From NCBI GenBank assembly GCA_016617855.1, contig JAECUM010009686.1, positions 38,823-102,822 on the forward strand: 64,000 nt of DNA. Direction: 5' to 3'. This document shows, one piece after another, positions 40,791-49,830 of this stretch. The position numbers were made by a program, and so were the translations under genes. The stretch's first letter is position 1, and each line of letters begins with the position of its first letter. Below the pieces are notes generated by a model that saw only the letters and a list, made by a program, of their open reading frames with translations, searched no databases and had not been told where the DNA came from. The DNA comes from Megalonaias nervosa (Eukaryota > Mollusca > Bivalvia > Unionida > Unionidae).

Positions 40791-41739
40791 TGTTCTCAGT
40801 TTTCTGGGACGTAATTTTGTGAATGTACCCCTTTTTGTCATTGATGGGGTTTTTTTGCAAGGGGGTGTGTGTTGGGGCATTTGTCCATATCAATATTTGC
40901 TCACAAGAGTTTTAAGCCACTGCCCAACGCAAGTACAACTCTTGAGTTTTATTGTAACTGTGCTTCCCTTGTTAAAATTGACTGTGCAAGTCTTATTGAC
41001 AACCCTCTGAGATGTCAATACATTGGTTATCAGGAGTGGAGGGAAGTATGCCCCTGTTTGTAACTAACAGGCATGGAATTATCCTCTGATTTATTGTTAC
41101 CTGATATGTCAGTGTCTCTGGTTGTTTGTGAGATGAATAATTGATTATCCAGAGTGGGTACAAGAAAGTGGGTTTCAACGCCAATTTCATTGATGTTTTC
41201 AGAGCAGGGGTTGGTATGGGGATTGCTTAACTCCAGACCAGGGATATTTTTAACCTGTTTTTAGCTGCACTTGGACCTCCCATCACATGTACATAGTTCA
41301 CACCATGTGCAAGTATGTTCCAGAGGAACCCAGCACATTACTGGAAAAAGAAGCATCTGTTGGCATTAGCAGCCATGGAATTATCCTCCGATGTATTGTT
41401 ACCTGTTATATGAACATCACTGAATCCAGAAAACTGCTCCCATTGGATGAACTTCCAGTGAAATGATCATAACCTGAAGTACACTGATGGTATCTGGTCT
41501 TTTCTTTGAAATTCCTCCTCTAAAGCAATTTTCTTGCCAACACATTAGAACAAACATTCACCTTTGTAATGATCAACTAGTGTTGTTGCGTCTTAACCGT
41601 TTTCATTATAGTTTTCTATTCTGAAATTAGTCAGATCGATAGAAGATCCAATCCATCGTCCGGCCCCATCTATAGGCTTCCGTCTGCCCCAGTATCTTCC
41701 ATCCATTATATAACATTCTGATGGCAAGAGGACGTAACT
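40791..41739. other. Left flank of the Polinton-like element
   Basis: No gene is supported. A minus-strand open stretch at 41,593-41,739 (containing CYIMDGRYWGRRKPIDGAGR and ending in TAA) looks protein-like and abuts the terminal repeat. I do not recognise it. It is discussed as a finding. Confidence 0.5.
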
Positions 41740-41943
41740 AGCAGCAGGGAGGGTGAACAGACCACTTTTATAATTAAGCCAAATTTTACTAATAATTAAG
41801 ACAAAAATTGCTTCAATTATATATTGTTGAAACAAACCCTGTTTTCTCTTTTTGCTTCAATTTTGTATTAATTAAGACAAGTCATGTTCTCTAAAATAAA
41901 TCCTGTTCTCTTACACACATGTGGTCGCACCCTCCCTGCTGCT
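41740..41943 (+). repeat. Left terminal inverted repeat
   Basis: Starts AGCAGCAGGGAGGGTG and ends CACCCTCCCTGCTGCT, so it also carries ~16-bp inverted ends of its own. Against the right repeat it differs by about two substitutions and a 14-bp extra segment near 41,877-41,890. Confidence 0.95.
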
Positions 41944-41984
41944 GTCGATTTAAAAAGATCGTTCATTATTATATCAATCGGTGA

Positions 41985-43142
41985 AGCTCATTCAGCAAGA
42001 TTAGCTCGAGAGCGATACAAAAATATCTTCCGCTTCATAATAGTGTTAAGCAAAAATTACAAGAGCATCAACAAACACAAGAAGAATTTACAGAATCCGC
42101 AGAGCAATTATTTAAGCCTATCACGATGACTACTGAAGGTCTTCTTCCTGTGTTGATAAAGACCGCTGAATCAACTGAAAAAATAGCGGAGCGAACTAAG
42201 AAGACAAAAGATATTCTACAAGAACTTCTGGAGAAAATAGCTGCGGTTCAGCCAACTCGAGAAATAGATCAAGCGGAAGGTGATAATCAACAAGAACAAG
42301 AATCAGAAGCACTAGCTACGATTATTTTAGCTGATAAATTTGCCGAAGATGTTGTTAATAATATCAGACAAGCCAAAAATGTTAAACAATTAGTTGTGAT
42401 TGCTGTGAGAGGTTATGATAATCGAGGACAATTTTTAAGACCTGAATACGCCGATGATCCTGTAAGTCGTGATAATTGGTACAGATGGATATTTCGCATA
42501 TACCATAACGTTGATCAAGCTCGAAACAGCGATCCAAGATTTATAGAATATATTCATGCAATAGATGAATATATTTCACTTATACAATTACGACCAGAAC
42601 AACAATGAACAATAATGCAATAACAACAATCATCATCATCGCTATCACCAAAACAGCGAGCACAACGACGACAAGAAGAACTAGAACAATGAACACAACA
42701 ACGACAACTATAACTACAACAACAACTATCACCATCATCAACAAGACAACGACGACAACAACAACAATTATTATCAACACAACCACGAGAAGAATTATCT
42801 ACTTCACCATCCAGCGATGAAGTATTTTATTCCCCAGGTCAAGGTTCCCCAGATATCCTTGATGTTTTATTAGGTCCAGATAAAAGTGGTACTGATAAAG
42901 GTGCAACTGGAAGTGGTATTAATACTCGAGGAAGTGGCCTTATTACTTGTCCCGGTAATATCCTTGCCAACATAGATAGATTAGAAATTTTAATCGGTGG
43001 AAAACGAGCTGGTAATAATTCACCTGAAATTATCAACGAAATCTCATCGATTTGTCAACGATTATTTACAGGTGGTATTATGGACGTTGGCGTATATCGG
43101 TCCCTCATTAATGAAATCACCGATGATTATCACAGTGACTAA
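41985..43142 (+). pseudogene. Coiled-coil/Q-rich structural protein gene with four in-frame stops
   Basis: One reading frame runs from 41,985 (no upstream ATG; first ATG 42,126) to TAA at 43,140-43,142. Stops occur at 42,606 (TGA), 42,621 (TAA), 42,690 (TGA) and 42,711 (TAA), all inside a CAA/CGA-rich tract. The N part is helical and charged (TKKTKDILQELLEKIAAV), likely a coiled coil. The middle is Q/R-rich. The C part has ILANIDRLEILIGG and VGVYRSLINEITDDY, a pattern I associate with hypothetical proteins of invertebrate Polinton-like elements. Position at the head of the virion block suggests a minor structural role. The 160-codon N part alone remains open. No function is assigned. Confidence 0.65.
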
Positions 43143-43158
43143 TCAGTTACACATAATT

Positions 43159-43183
43159 ATTATAATAGATAATCTATTATAAT
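43159..43183 (+). promoter_or_regulatory. Perfect 25-bp palindrome directly before the pVI/pX-like gene
   Basis: ATTATAATAGAT and its exact complement are separated by one base, two bases before the ATG at 43,186. It contains the AATAGATAAT version of the element's pre-ATG motif. It could be a promoter or an operator. Confidence 0.6.
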
Positions 43184-43185
43184 AG

Positions 43186-43668
43186 ATGATCATACATGTT
43201 GCTCAACGTGGACCAACTATGGTCAGGGTGGTAAATTCAAGATTACCTATATACAAGACATTTTACGGAGACGGACTTGGTGATGTCATTCAGGGTTTAT
43301 TCAGAAGAATAGCCCCAAAAGCAATACAGATCGCAAAGCAACTAGGAATGAAAGCTATTGACCTTATTCGTGAAAAAGGTATTAGCGCTGCTGGTGATGT
43401 TGCTAGTAAAGCATTTTCTGCAATCAAGGATAGATTATTACGATTAGTACGCAGACCACAAATAGTCCGACCTCAACCAGTAAAACTACCAAACACTGAA
43501 GTGATGCCTGCAAGTGTTAGTAAAATAATAAAGCAAGCTGCAAATCAAAAACTAGCAGAGTTAGCTACCAGCACCAGTGATGCTGACAGAGAAAAAAATA
43601 TAACCGCAAGTCTAATGGCAGGAAGTGGATTCACTTCCCGAGGTGGTCGTCTTCGTATTAGACGATGA
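43186..43668 (+). CDS. pVI/pX-like minor virion protein, intact
   Basis: 160 residues, with a start (ATG at 43,186) just after the palindromic AT motif. Residues ~27-48 read FYGDGLGDVIQGLFRRIAPK, a glycine-rich amphipathic segment like the pX/pVI-type proteins of Polintons and adenoviruses. The middle is basic and helical (DRLLRLVRRPQ). Near the C-terminus MAGSG fits the adenain cleavage consensus (M/I/L)XGX-G, ahead of a basic tail RGGRLRIRR. The protease is encoded 1.8 kb downstream. In adenoviruses such proteins disrupt membranes or condense DNA. The assignment rests on motif and position, so it is moderate. Confidence 0.55.
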   Translation: MIIHVAQRGPTMVRVVNSRLPIYKTFYGDGLGDVIQGLFRRIAPKAIQIAKQLGMKAIDLIREKGISAAGDVASKAFSAIKDRLLRLVRRPQIVRPQPVKLPNTEVMPASVSKIIKQAANQKLAELATSTSDADREKNITASLMAGSGFTSRGGRLRIRR

Positions 43669-43680
43669 TCAATAGTATAC
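43668..43680 (+). promoter_or_regulatory. AATAGTATA motif abutting the major capsid start
   Basis: The sequence TCAATAGTATAC ends immediately before ATG at 43,681. Close variants precede several other virion genes of this element (46,884-46,895; 47,359-47,375; 45,881-45,897; minus strand at 56,366-56,380). Confidence 0.5.
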
Positions 43681-44977
43681 ATGTTCAAACACATATCTGA
43701 TACCGCATTTGATGAATCTGTGCAGGATTTTCAGTATTATTCTTATGAGGCACGAAACACCAGATCAATCTAGAGTCGAATTACAAGTTCAAGATACAAG
43801 TAGATATTTCTTGCCAGCTGAAGCATTTATTGAATTTGAAGGTAAAATTTTAAAAGCAGATGATGATACCACATATGCAGCTGATTTCAGTGTTGGTTTT
43901 GTTAATAATGGTATCATGGCGTTATTTTCCACCGCTACATATATCAGCGACGGAAGAAAAATTGAAACGATTGATAAGAATGTTGAAGTTGCCACAACGA
44001 TATTGGGTCTAGCAAGATACAGTGATGATTATTCAAGATCAGCTGGTCCATCGATGATGTTCGTGAAGGATACTTTTGATCATCCTGAATATGAACAATA
44101 TGAAATTGGACGACCAAGGAACTTTGCCAGAAATGCCGACGCGGATGTCCAAAGTATGATTATCAATATCGATCCGGATTTTAATTTAGGATTTAGATCA
44201 CGTCGAGCGATGTTACAGGGTGACGAAAGGATATTTTCATGTGCGGTTCCATTATCACATATCTTTGGATTCTGTAGAAATGTCAGAAAAGTTATTTTCG
44301 GAGCCAAGCGTACAGCTGAACTCATACGAAAATCCCTCAGTAATGATGCGATTTGGAGACATCCTGGTGATGCTGGTAAAGTAGTACTAACAAAAATTTT
44401 ATTGTGGATGCCAGTATCATGGTTAACGACAACTACAGATGCTGTTCAAAGCGCAATTAATGGTTTATTTACGTGGCAAATAGCATCACAACAAGGTGTC
44501 TCTGCACCGCGATATATATTCATTGTGCTTCAGGATGTCACACGAGTAGGTAATCAGACACGTAGCATGATGATATTCGACAAACTTGGTGTTTCTGAGG
44601 TTTCATTGAGAATAAACGGACATCAAGAACCATCTGAGGATATTTTGTTGAATTTTGAACAAAATCATGTAGCGCGTGCTTATCATCGATTAATGTCATG
44701 TATGGGTAGTGATCAAAATGTCGATACTGGTTTACAAATATCACAGCTTGATTTTACAACGCTGTATCCAATTTATTATTTTTCATTGGAACACTTGGAT
44801 CTGTACAGACAGTCCGTCGTTGATATACACTTTCGAGCTCGTGTTACAGAAGGAACTATTGACAATTACAGAGCAATCGCCGTCGTGCTCAGTGATAAAA
44901 CAATGCTACTTGAAGTTGTTGGTGGTCGCATGAGAGTCGTTGATGCGCCAGTAGAAAATATGCAAGCGTTAATTTAG
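43681..44977 (+). pseudogene. Major capsid protein candidate (double jelly-roll type), one early frameshift
   Basis: The main open frame at 43,709-44,977 codes for up to 422 residues. The probable natural start is ATG 43,681 in another frame, which is open to a TAG at 43,771, so a single frame change between about 43,745 and 43,770 separates the N-terminus from the rest. Landmarks are FEGKILKADD, NNGIMALFS, PLSHIFGFCRNVRKVI, AGKVVLTKILLWMPVS, PRYIFIVLQDV, the early-C-terminal NFEQNHVARAYH and LYPIYYFSLE. This set matches a capsid-like family I know from cnidarian and arthropod Polinton-like elements. It is the longest intact virion frame and sits between pVI/pX-like and protease genes as expected. 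A structure prediction would settle the fold. Confidence 0.7.
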
Positions 44978-44997
44978 AAGTCAGAAATATATCATAA

Positions 44998-45459
44998 ATG
45001 CCATATAATCACGTTAGTGTCAGTCTGACACCTGGTCAGGTTAAGTGACTTCCGTCAGCATCAGCAAAGCAGTGTGGAACAAAAATATCATTAAAACAAG
45101 AACAAATCGCAGGTGGTCAAAATAAATTATCTCTGACAGAACGCCAACTCAAGAATTTCAATGAAGTTAAGCAATCAAAGAAAGGTATACGAGTAAATCT
45201 TTCTGCGGGTGCCATCAAAGATACCGCTAAAACCAGTGGTATATTTCCACTTCTTGCAGCTATTCCAGCGCTGATAGCCACAGCCCCTCCAGCTGTTGCA
45301 AAAGCTGCTGCGTTAGGTGCAGTTGGAACAGCTGCTGGAATGGCATTAAAGAAAGCAACCGGAAAAGGATTTTTTAAAAAAAGACGACAAAAGGGTCACG
45401 GACTGAGACTTCTAGGAACTCGATACGGGAAAGGATTAAGAATTCCAGGGACTCGTTGA
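44998..45459 (+). pseudogene. Small hydrophobic/basic virion protein gene with one in-frame stop
   Basis: The frame from ATG 44,998 to TGA 45,457-45,459 (154 codons) has a single TGA at 45,046-45,048 (codon 17). Landmarks are LSLTERQLKNFNEVK, then an Ala/Pro-rich hydrophobic stretch (PLLAAIPALIATAPPAVAKA), then a strongly basic end (KGFFKKRRQKG, RYGKGLRI). Proteins of this layout are regular companions of the capsid and protease genes in Polinton-like elements. A membrane-active or DNA-core role is plausible. It ends 9 bp before the protease ATG. The stop could come from one C-to-T change. Confidence 0.65.
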
Positions 45460-45467
45460 TTTTCCCG

Positions 45468-45821
45468 ATGTCCAATTTTGATTTACTCGATGCTGCTAAG
45501 CAACTAAATATAAAGAATTTCAGAGGTGTTTTTATGCGTGATCAATTACCACATAAACCAAATCTGATTGAAACCGGTATCATTAATCTCGATAAAAACT
45601 CTGGCACAGGTACTCATTGGGTTGTGTACGCGATCGATCCATGTGGTATTGTTTATTTCGATTCGTATGGGTTGGCGCCACCAAAAGAATTTTTAAAATA
45701 TATTGACAGACTTCAAAGTATTCCAATCTGGTATTCAACACTACCAACACAAAAAATAACCGACTCGCCGATATGTGGCCGTCAAGCACTGGCAGTATTT
45801 GATGCTGTATCAAGATATTAA
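45468..45821 (+). CDS. Adenain-like cysteine protease (maturation protease)
   Basis: 117 residues from ATG 45,468. A TTG-started longer frame at 45,456 overlaps the previous gene and is less likely. Catalytic residues are visible: His50 in GTHWVVY, Asp65 in YFDSYG and Cys103 in SPICGRQ, with Gln95 placed as the oxyanion residue. The family (C5/C63, adenovirus protease and Polinton PRO) cleaves capsid and core precursors during virion maturation. The C-terminus after the Cys is about 15 residues shorter than I would expect, so the end may be clipped by a late frameshift. Activity is uncertain but the triad is intact. Confidence 0.9.
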   Translation: MSNFDLLDAAKQLNIKNFRGVFMRDQLPHKPNLIETGIINLDKNSGTGTHWVVYAIDPCGIVYFDSYGLAPPKEFLKYIDRLQSIPIWYSTLPTQKITDSPICGRQALAVFDAVSRY

Positions 45822-45882
45822 AAAAAAACACCTCATAAAACTGTATACGCATACACTAGTGCACGCACGAGTTCTGTTTTAA

Positions 45883-46886
45883 ATAATAGATAATCATATA
45901 CTGGTAGATATTTACGGAAGATCTTCTATCTCCAACAGGAAGAAAAGTACAGATGATATCGATTTATCAAAGTACGCTACCAAAGACGATCTTGCTGATA
46001 TTATGAAATTGTTTGGAGTTGACCGAGATGAAGTTGTTATTTTTCAGGATAAATTCGGTGCTTTAAAGACGAGTAACATTAAGAGAATCAATATAATTCG
46101 TAGAGTTCTTGGCGCTACCACGGACAATATTCCAGTATTTACTGATGGCGGCAGAATCAGAGATTCAAATGTATCAATCGCAACTATCAGAGATGAAATT
46201 AATAAAAGTGTTGCTGATCGTTTAAAATCCACCAGTGATACAGTGACAGGTGAACTCGACATGAATGGAAATAAAATCGTTGTTTTAAGAGAACCAACCG
46301 GCGATGAAGATGCCGCAACAAAGAAATACGTGGATGATAAAAATATTCCTACCGATGATAAAATAAATACACTACGGGCTGAGTATGACGTTCATGTAAA
46401 TTTTTAAACACTCGTAGAAATTTTCAAAAACTTAATAAAACCGCTGAAGATTTCTTTGGAAGTCCACCAACCGTTGACATAAATCTCACCGACATTAACA
46501 CAAGACTCAACGATATTATCAGTGGAATTCCTAATATCGTCAATAAAACTAATCTCGTTAAAATTTCACACAAACAAATCAACAATATTGTATACACAGT
46601 ATCATCAGGATCATCAACATGGACACCGCAAAATAACACTATCAAGCATACAGCTGAAGTAACCGGTGTGTATAGACTGTCTGTATTTAGTTCTGCAAAA
46701 TTTAAGATATATACCACATATCTATGGCGTCATTCAACCGATAATTTTTCTGGAACTGTATCCATAGTGTTAAATAAAGATACCGAAGAGACGTTCATGT
46801 TGGAACCATCTGATAAAAAATTAACCACAGCGTCTTACTGGTGGTGTCTGGAATTTGTAGCTGAAACACCTCAATTAATTATTTAA
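45883..46886 (+). pseudogene. Fibre-like protein gene (phage tail-fibre motif), frameshifted
   Basis: Open without an ATG from 45,883. The ATG at 46,003 is internal, and 'KYATKDDLADIMKL' lies upstream of it. The frame stops at 46,405, and a second frame carries on to TAA at 46,884-46,886. Part 1 has TGELDMNGNKIVVL followed by DEDAATKKYVDD, the repeat motif of phage and some viral tail fibres (beta-triangular shafts). Part 2 is beta-rich and aromatic (TAEVTGVYRLSVFSS, ASYWWCLEFVAE), which suits a globular tip. Its place after the protease and before penton suits a vertex spike for receptor binding. A role in attachment is inference from the motif. Confidence 0.65.
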
Positions 46887-46898
46887 TATAGTATAATG
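46884..46898 (+). promoter_or_regulatory. AATATAGTATA-ATG motif
   Basis: A variant of the pre-ATG motif. The ATG (46,896) opens only five codons here, so the gene it once served is eroded. Confidence 0.4.
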
Positions 46899-47080
46899 AT
46901 AGACGTTCAGTGATATAGATACAATCAAGTATGTGCGTGGCAAACTAAACTAAAAAATATTATTGATGATTATACAATAAAAGTGAAAAAATATCGAAGA
47001 CACGTGGTTGTCGTTGACAGTTGTCTATTCAGTTTCTGCGCTCATTGCTGGAACCTGTGTAAATATTATCAACACTGACA

Positions 47081-47362
47081 ATGACCGCGCCTGTAGTTGT
47101 AATGATTATCGTTTCATCCGCAACAACTATAGCGGGTATTTTTAGTATTATTGCAAAGAAGATAGATACATGCACGAACACAAAATTAAACGAGTATATT
47201 GGTAGAATTACATAGGGCAACAACAGCATATTCCAAACTATCATTGCTGATCTCATCGTCGTTCAATGATGGCGGAATATCCGATGAAGAATTCAGCGCG
47301 ATGGTGAAAATTACAATGAAGTATTTGACGAAAATATTGAAGAAATCACGGATTTAGAATAA
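47081..47362 (+). pseudogene. Small membrane protein gene, broken
   Basis: ATG 47,081 opens 44 codons with a transmembrane segment (VVVMIIVSSATTIAGIFSII). In another frame, DGGISDEEFSAMVK follows at 47,268, and a third frame ends at TAA 47,360-47,362. A membrane helix followed by a D-x-x-SDEEF stretch recurs in small ORFs of related invertebrate elements as I recall them. At least two frame changes are present. The stretch 46,899-47,080 before it shows nothing clear. Confidence 0.45.
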
Positions 47363-47375
47363 TAATAGTATAATA
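47359..47375 (+). promoter_or_regulatory. AATAATAGTATAAT motif before penton
   Basis: The clearest copy of the pre-ATG motif, directly abutting ATG 47,376. Confidence 0.5.
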
Positions 47376-48328
47376 ATGACAATGTCATTTGAATTATTAC
47401 AAAAAATAGTCACTAATACTGCTCCGATAAAAACCACAATGATATCAGCGAGTTCAACTAACCCTAAATTCAGTATTAATTTTCCAACTGCAATTCCAGT
47501 ATCAGAAATAGCATTAGCGCAATTACGAGTTTATCATAGTTGGCCAAATATTAGATTAAAATCGTTTGGTGGACTACAGCCGAATAATTCATTAGTATTT
47601 GCAAATAAAAACAAACCCAATGGAACTCCTGATTGGCAAGTAGTCAGCATTCCAATGGGCAGTTATCAGATAGATCAAATCAATGAAGAATTCCAACGCA
47701 GAATTAAATCCATTACAGGAAAAGAATCAAAGATGGCCATTATTGTTCATGAGTCAATGCTGTCATCGGCCATTGAAATATTATCTCTGGATTATGCTGT
47801 GGACATTTATCAGTCTTCGATCAGATCAGTATTAGGATGGCCTGAAGTTCCACCGGTTTATTCTGGTCCACCAGAGCCACGACAAGATGAGTTTTTGACA
47901 ACCGAAAAAAAAATACATGAGAATTCCAAAATATCAGTTACAGGACGTTAAAGCAATTAAATCTGAATATTACAAAACATATAAAGTTTTACCTAGTTTG
48001 TTTAAATATCTATCACAAGTTTACAACGATGATGTAAAACAGCAGATCATCGAGCACACCAAACACAAACTATGTCAGATCAGATTTACCGTATTTTATG
48101 TAATTTTTCGTACACAAAAAAAATAATTATTAATTTCAATGTGCGAAAAATTATATGTAAAATAAATAATTATCATTTGGTGGTGCTGACCGTGTACGAA
48201 AAATAAAGGGATCGTACCAAAACAAGTTCTACAGTACACACGCTACTCGACAACCTAACGGTACAAACGTACCAAGTAAACGTATATTTTCTGTCTCATA
48301 AATCAAAAGTACTGTTGTTATTAGTGAA

Positions 48329-48332
<4 letters not shown>

Positions 48333-48369
<37 letters not shown>
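48333..48369. repeat. (GA)n microsatellite
   Basis: GAGAAAGAGAGAG run inside the 2.0-kb transposon. Confidence 0.97.
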
Positions 48370-48372
<3 letters not shown>

Positions 48373-48633
48373 ATGTCTCAGTGTGCAAGCTCGTCTGCAT
48401 TTAGAACATATGTAGCTGTTATGTTGTGTAATATTGGCAAAATGATCAAGATGGTTTGAACATGTATAAGTTACGGGTATTATTTATTGGTAAATTGTAC
48501 GCAACGATACGACCCCACATCGTCAAGAAATTAAGTGCAAGTTGTATTTTCACCGCAACAATAATCTCATTATCAAATTGCAATAAAAAATAAAGAACTT
48601 GAAATCAACGCTTAAGTTAATGCGCTTGAGTGC

Positions 48634-48682
48634 ACGCGTGCGTGCGTACGTGCGTGTGTGTGTGTGTGTGTGCACGCGCGCC
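48634..48682. repeat. CG/TG-rich simple repeat
   Basis: GCGTGCGTGCGTACGTGCG passing into a TG run and GCACGCGCG. It can form alternating purine-pyrimidine (Z-DNA-type) structure. Confidence 0.9.
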
Positions 48683-49594
48683 AGAGAGATCAATCAAACA
48701 AAATTTTTTCAGTGTACAAGACCGTATTTATTCAGTGTAGTTTTTATTTGTAGCTTTTGCAAAGAGAAAAAAAGACTATTTTCAGTTACCTGACGAGTGG
48801 GATAATCCTCATGTATTACGACCCTACTATATTCCATTAGGAATAAACACTGCCAAATCAACAATTCATTCTTGTTTTAATTACGATGTACATTGTCAAA
48901 ACAACCACATGGCTATGCAATGTTATTTACACGGTAATTAAACATGCTTAGCGCTATGGTTATTCCAGTTGAAACCAGATTGAGGGCAAGAATCGCCTGA
49001 AGAGGTCAAATCAGCGAGGCTGCCAGTAGGGAAATGAGGCTGGCTTTAGGGAAATGAAAGTCTGTCAATGTGCTATTGAAGCCGTTGTCCATATAGCAGA
49101 TGTTATAAGGACAAGCGATCATATGCATTACTTGTTATTCGAACTCGCCAATAAAGAGAATAGTGGAGTATATCATAGAATAGATTTGCAATAAAATGAT
49201 AATTATATCCAAGTCAAAACAGAACAAGCGCTTAAAAAATAGTATATGTATATATACGAATCGATTTAACGGAGTCCGTGACTTTCAAATTTACAATGGA
49301 AAATGACAAGGTTTTTATATTTTATGTTTGTATGACTAATGAAACAATAAGGCTAGTTGACCAATGGTCTGTGGTCTTCACTTTAACATGTACTGAGATG
49401 TAATTTTTGTTGGATAAGACAACATCAAAGGGCTTCCGAACTCGTTTTAAAATGCACGTGTTGTTTTGTTATGGTGACGGACTTAATAAGGAGAACTAAT
49501 TAACGATAATATTTAAAGGTATGGTCTGTAAAGTCCTTTGTTCATTTGTTAATAAACACCAGTAGATATTGTAATGACAATAAGAGTTTATGCA

Positions 49595-49830
49595 CATGTG
49601 CGCCCGCAGGATCTTTTGCGAAAGGGGAGGGGGTCAGTCAGTTACGGCCGGGAGAGTTAGTATAATAAGCAGTCTGAAACTAAAGCTAATATTTACTAAG
49701 CGTTTTGAACAGAATTTTGTGACATATTTTCAGCTTCATTTGCATGATTAAACTTGTCGGAATATATATTGCAGTATGATTTCCACGGGGGTCACGTGAC
49801 CCCCCTTGACCTATGCTGCGGGCGCCCATG
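49595..49830. mobile_element. 236-bp hAT-like MITE nested in the 2.0-kb transposon
   Basis: Ends CATGTGCGCCCGCAG and CTGCGGGCGCCCATG are inverted. The flanks TTTATGCA (49,587-49,594) and CTTATGCA (49,831-49,838) agree in 7 of 8 bases. It contains a GGGGGTCACGTGACCCCC palindrome near its right end. Confidence 0.8.

Noticed and set aside
42580..42786. Val/Ile-rich 68-residue minus-strand frame
   Set aside because: It is the shadow of the CAA-rich tract of the + strand structural gene, which continues in frame with protein-like sequence on both sides.
42605..42820. Asn/Thr-rich + strand frame (71 residues)
   Set aside because: Out of frame with the flanking coding sequence and low in complexity; the frame with real protein on both sides is the one carrying four stops.
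44998..45459. Stop-codon reassignment or programmed readthrough in the element
   Set aside because: Stops of more than one kind plus clear frameshifts elsewhere point to decay; intact neighbours use the standard code.
45456..45467. Upstream TTG start for the protease
   Set aside because: It overlaps the stop of the preceding gene; ATG 45,468 gives the expected N-terminus.
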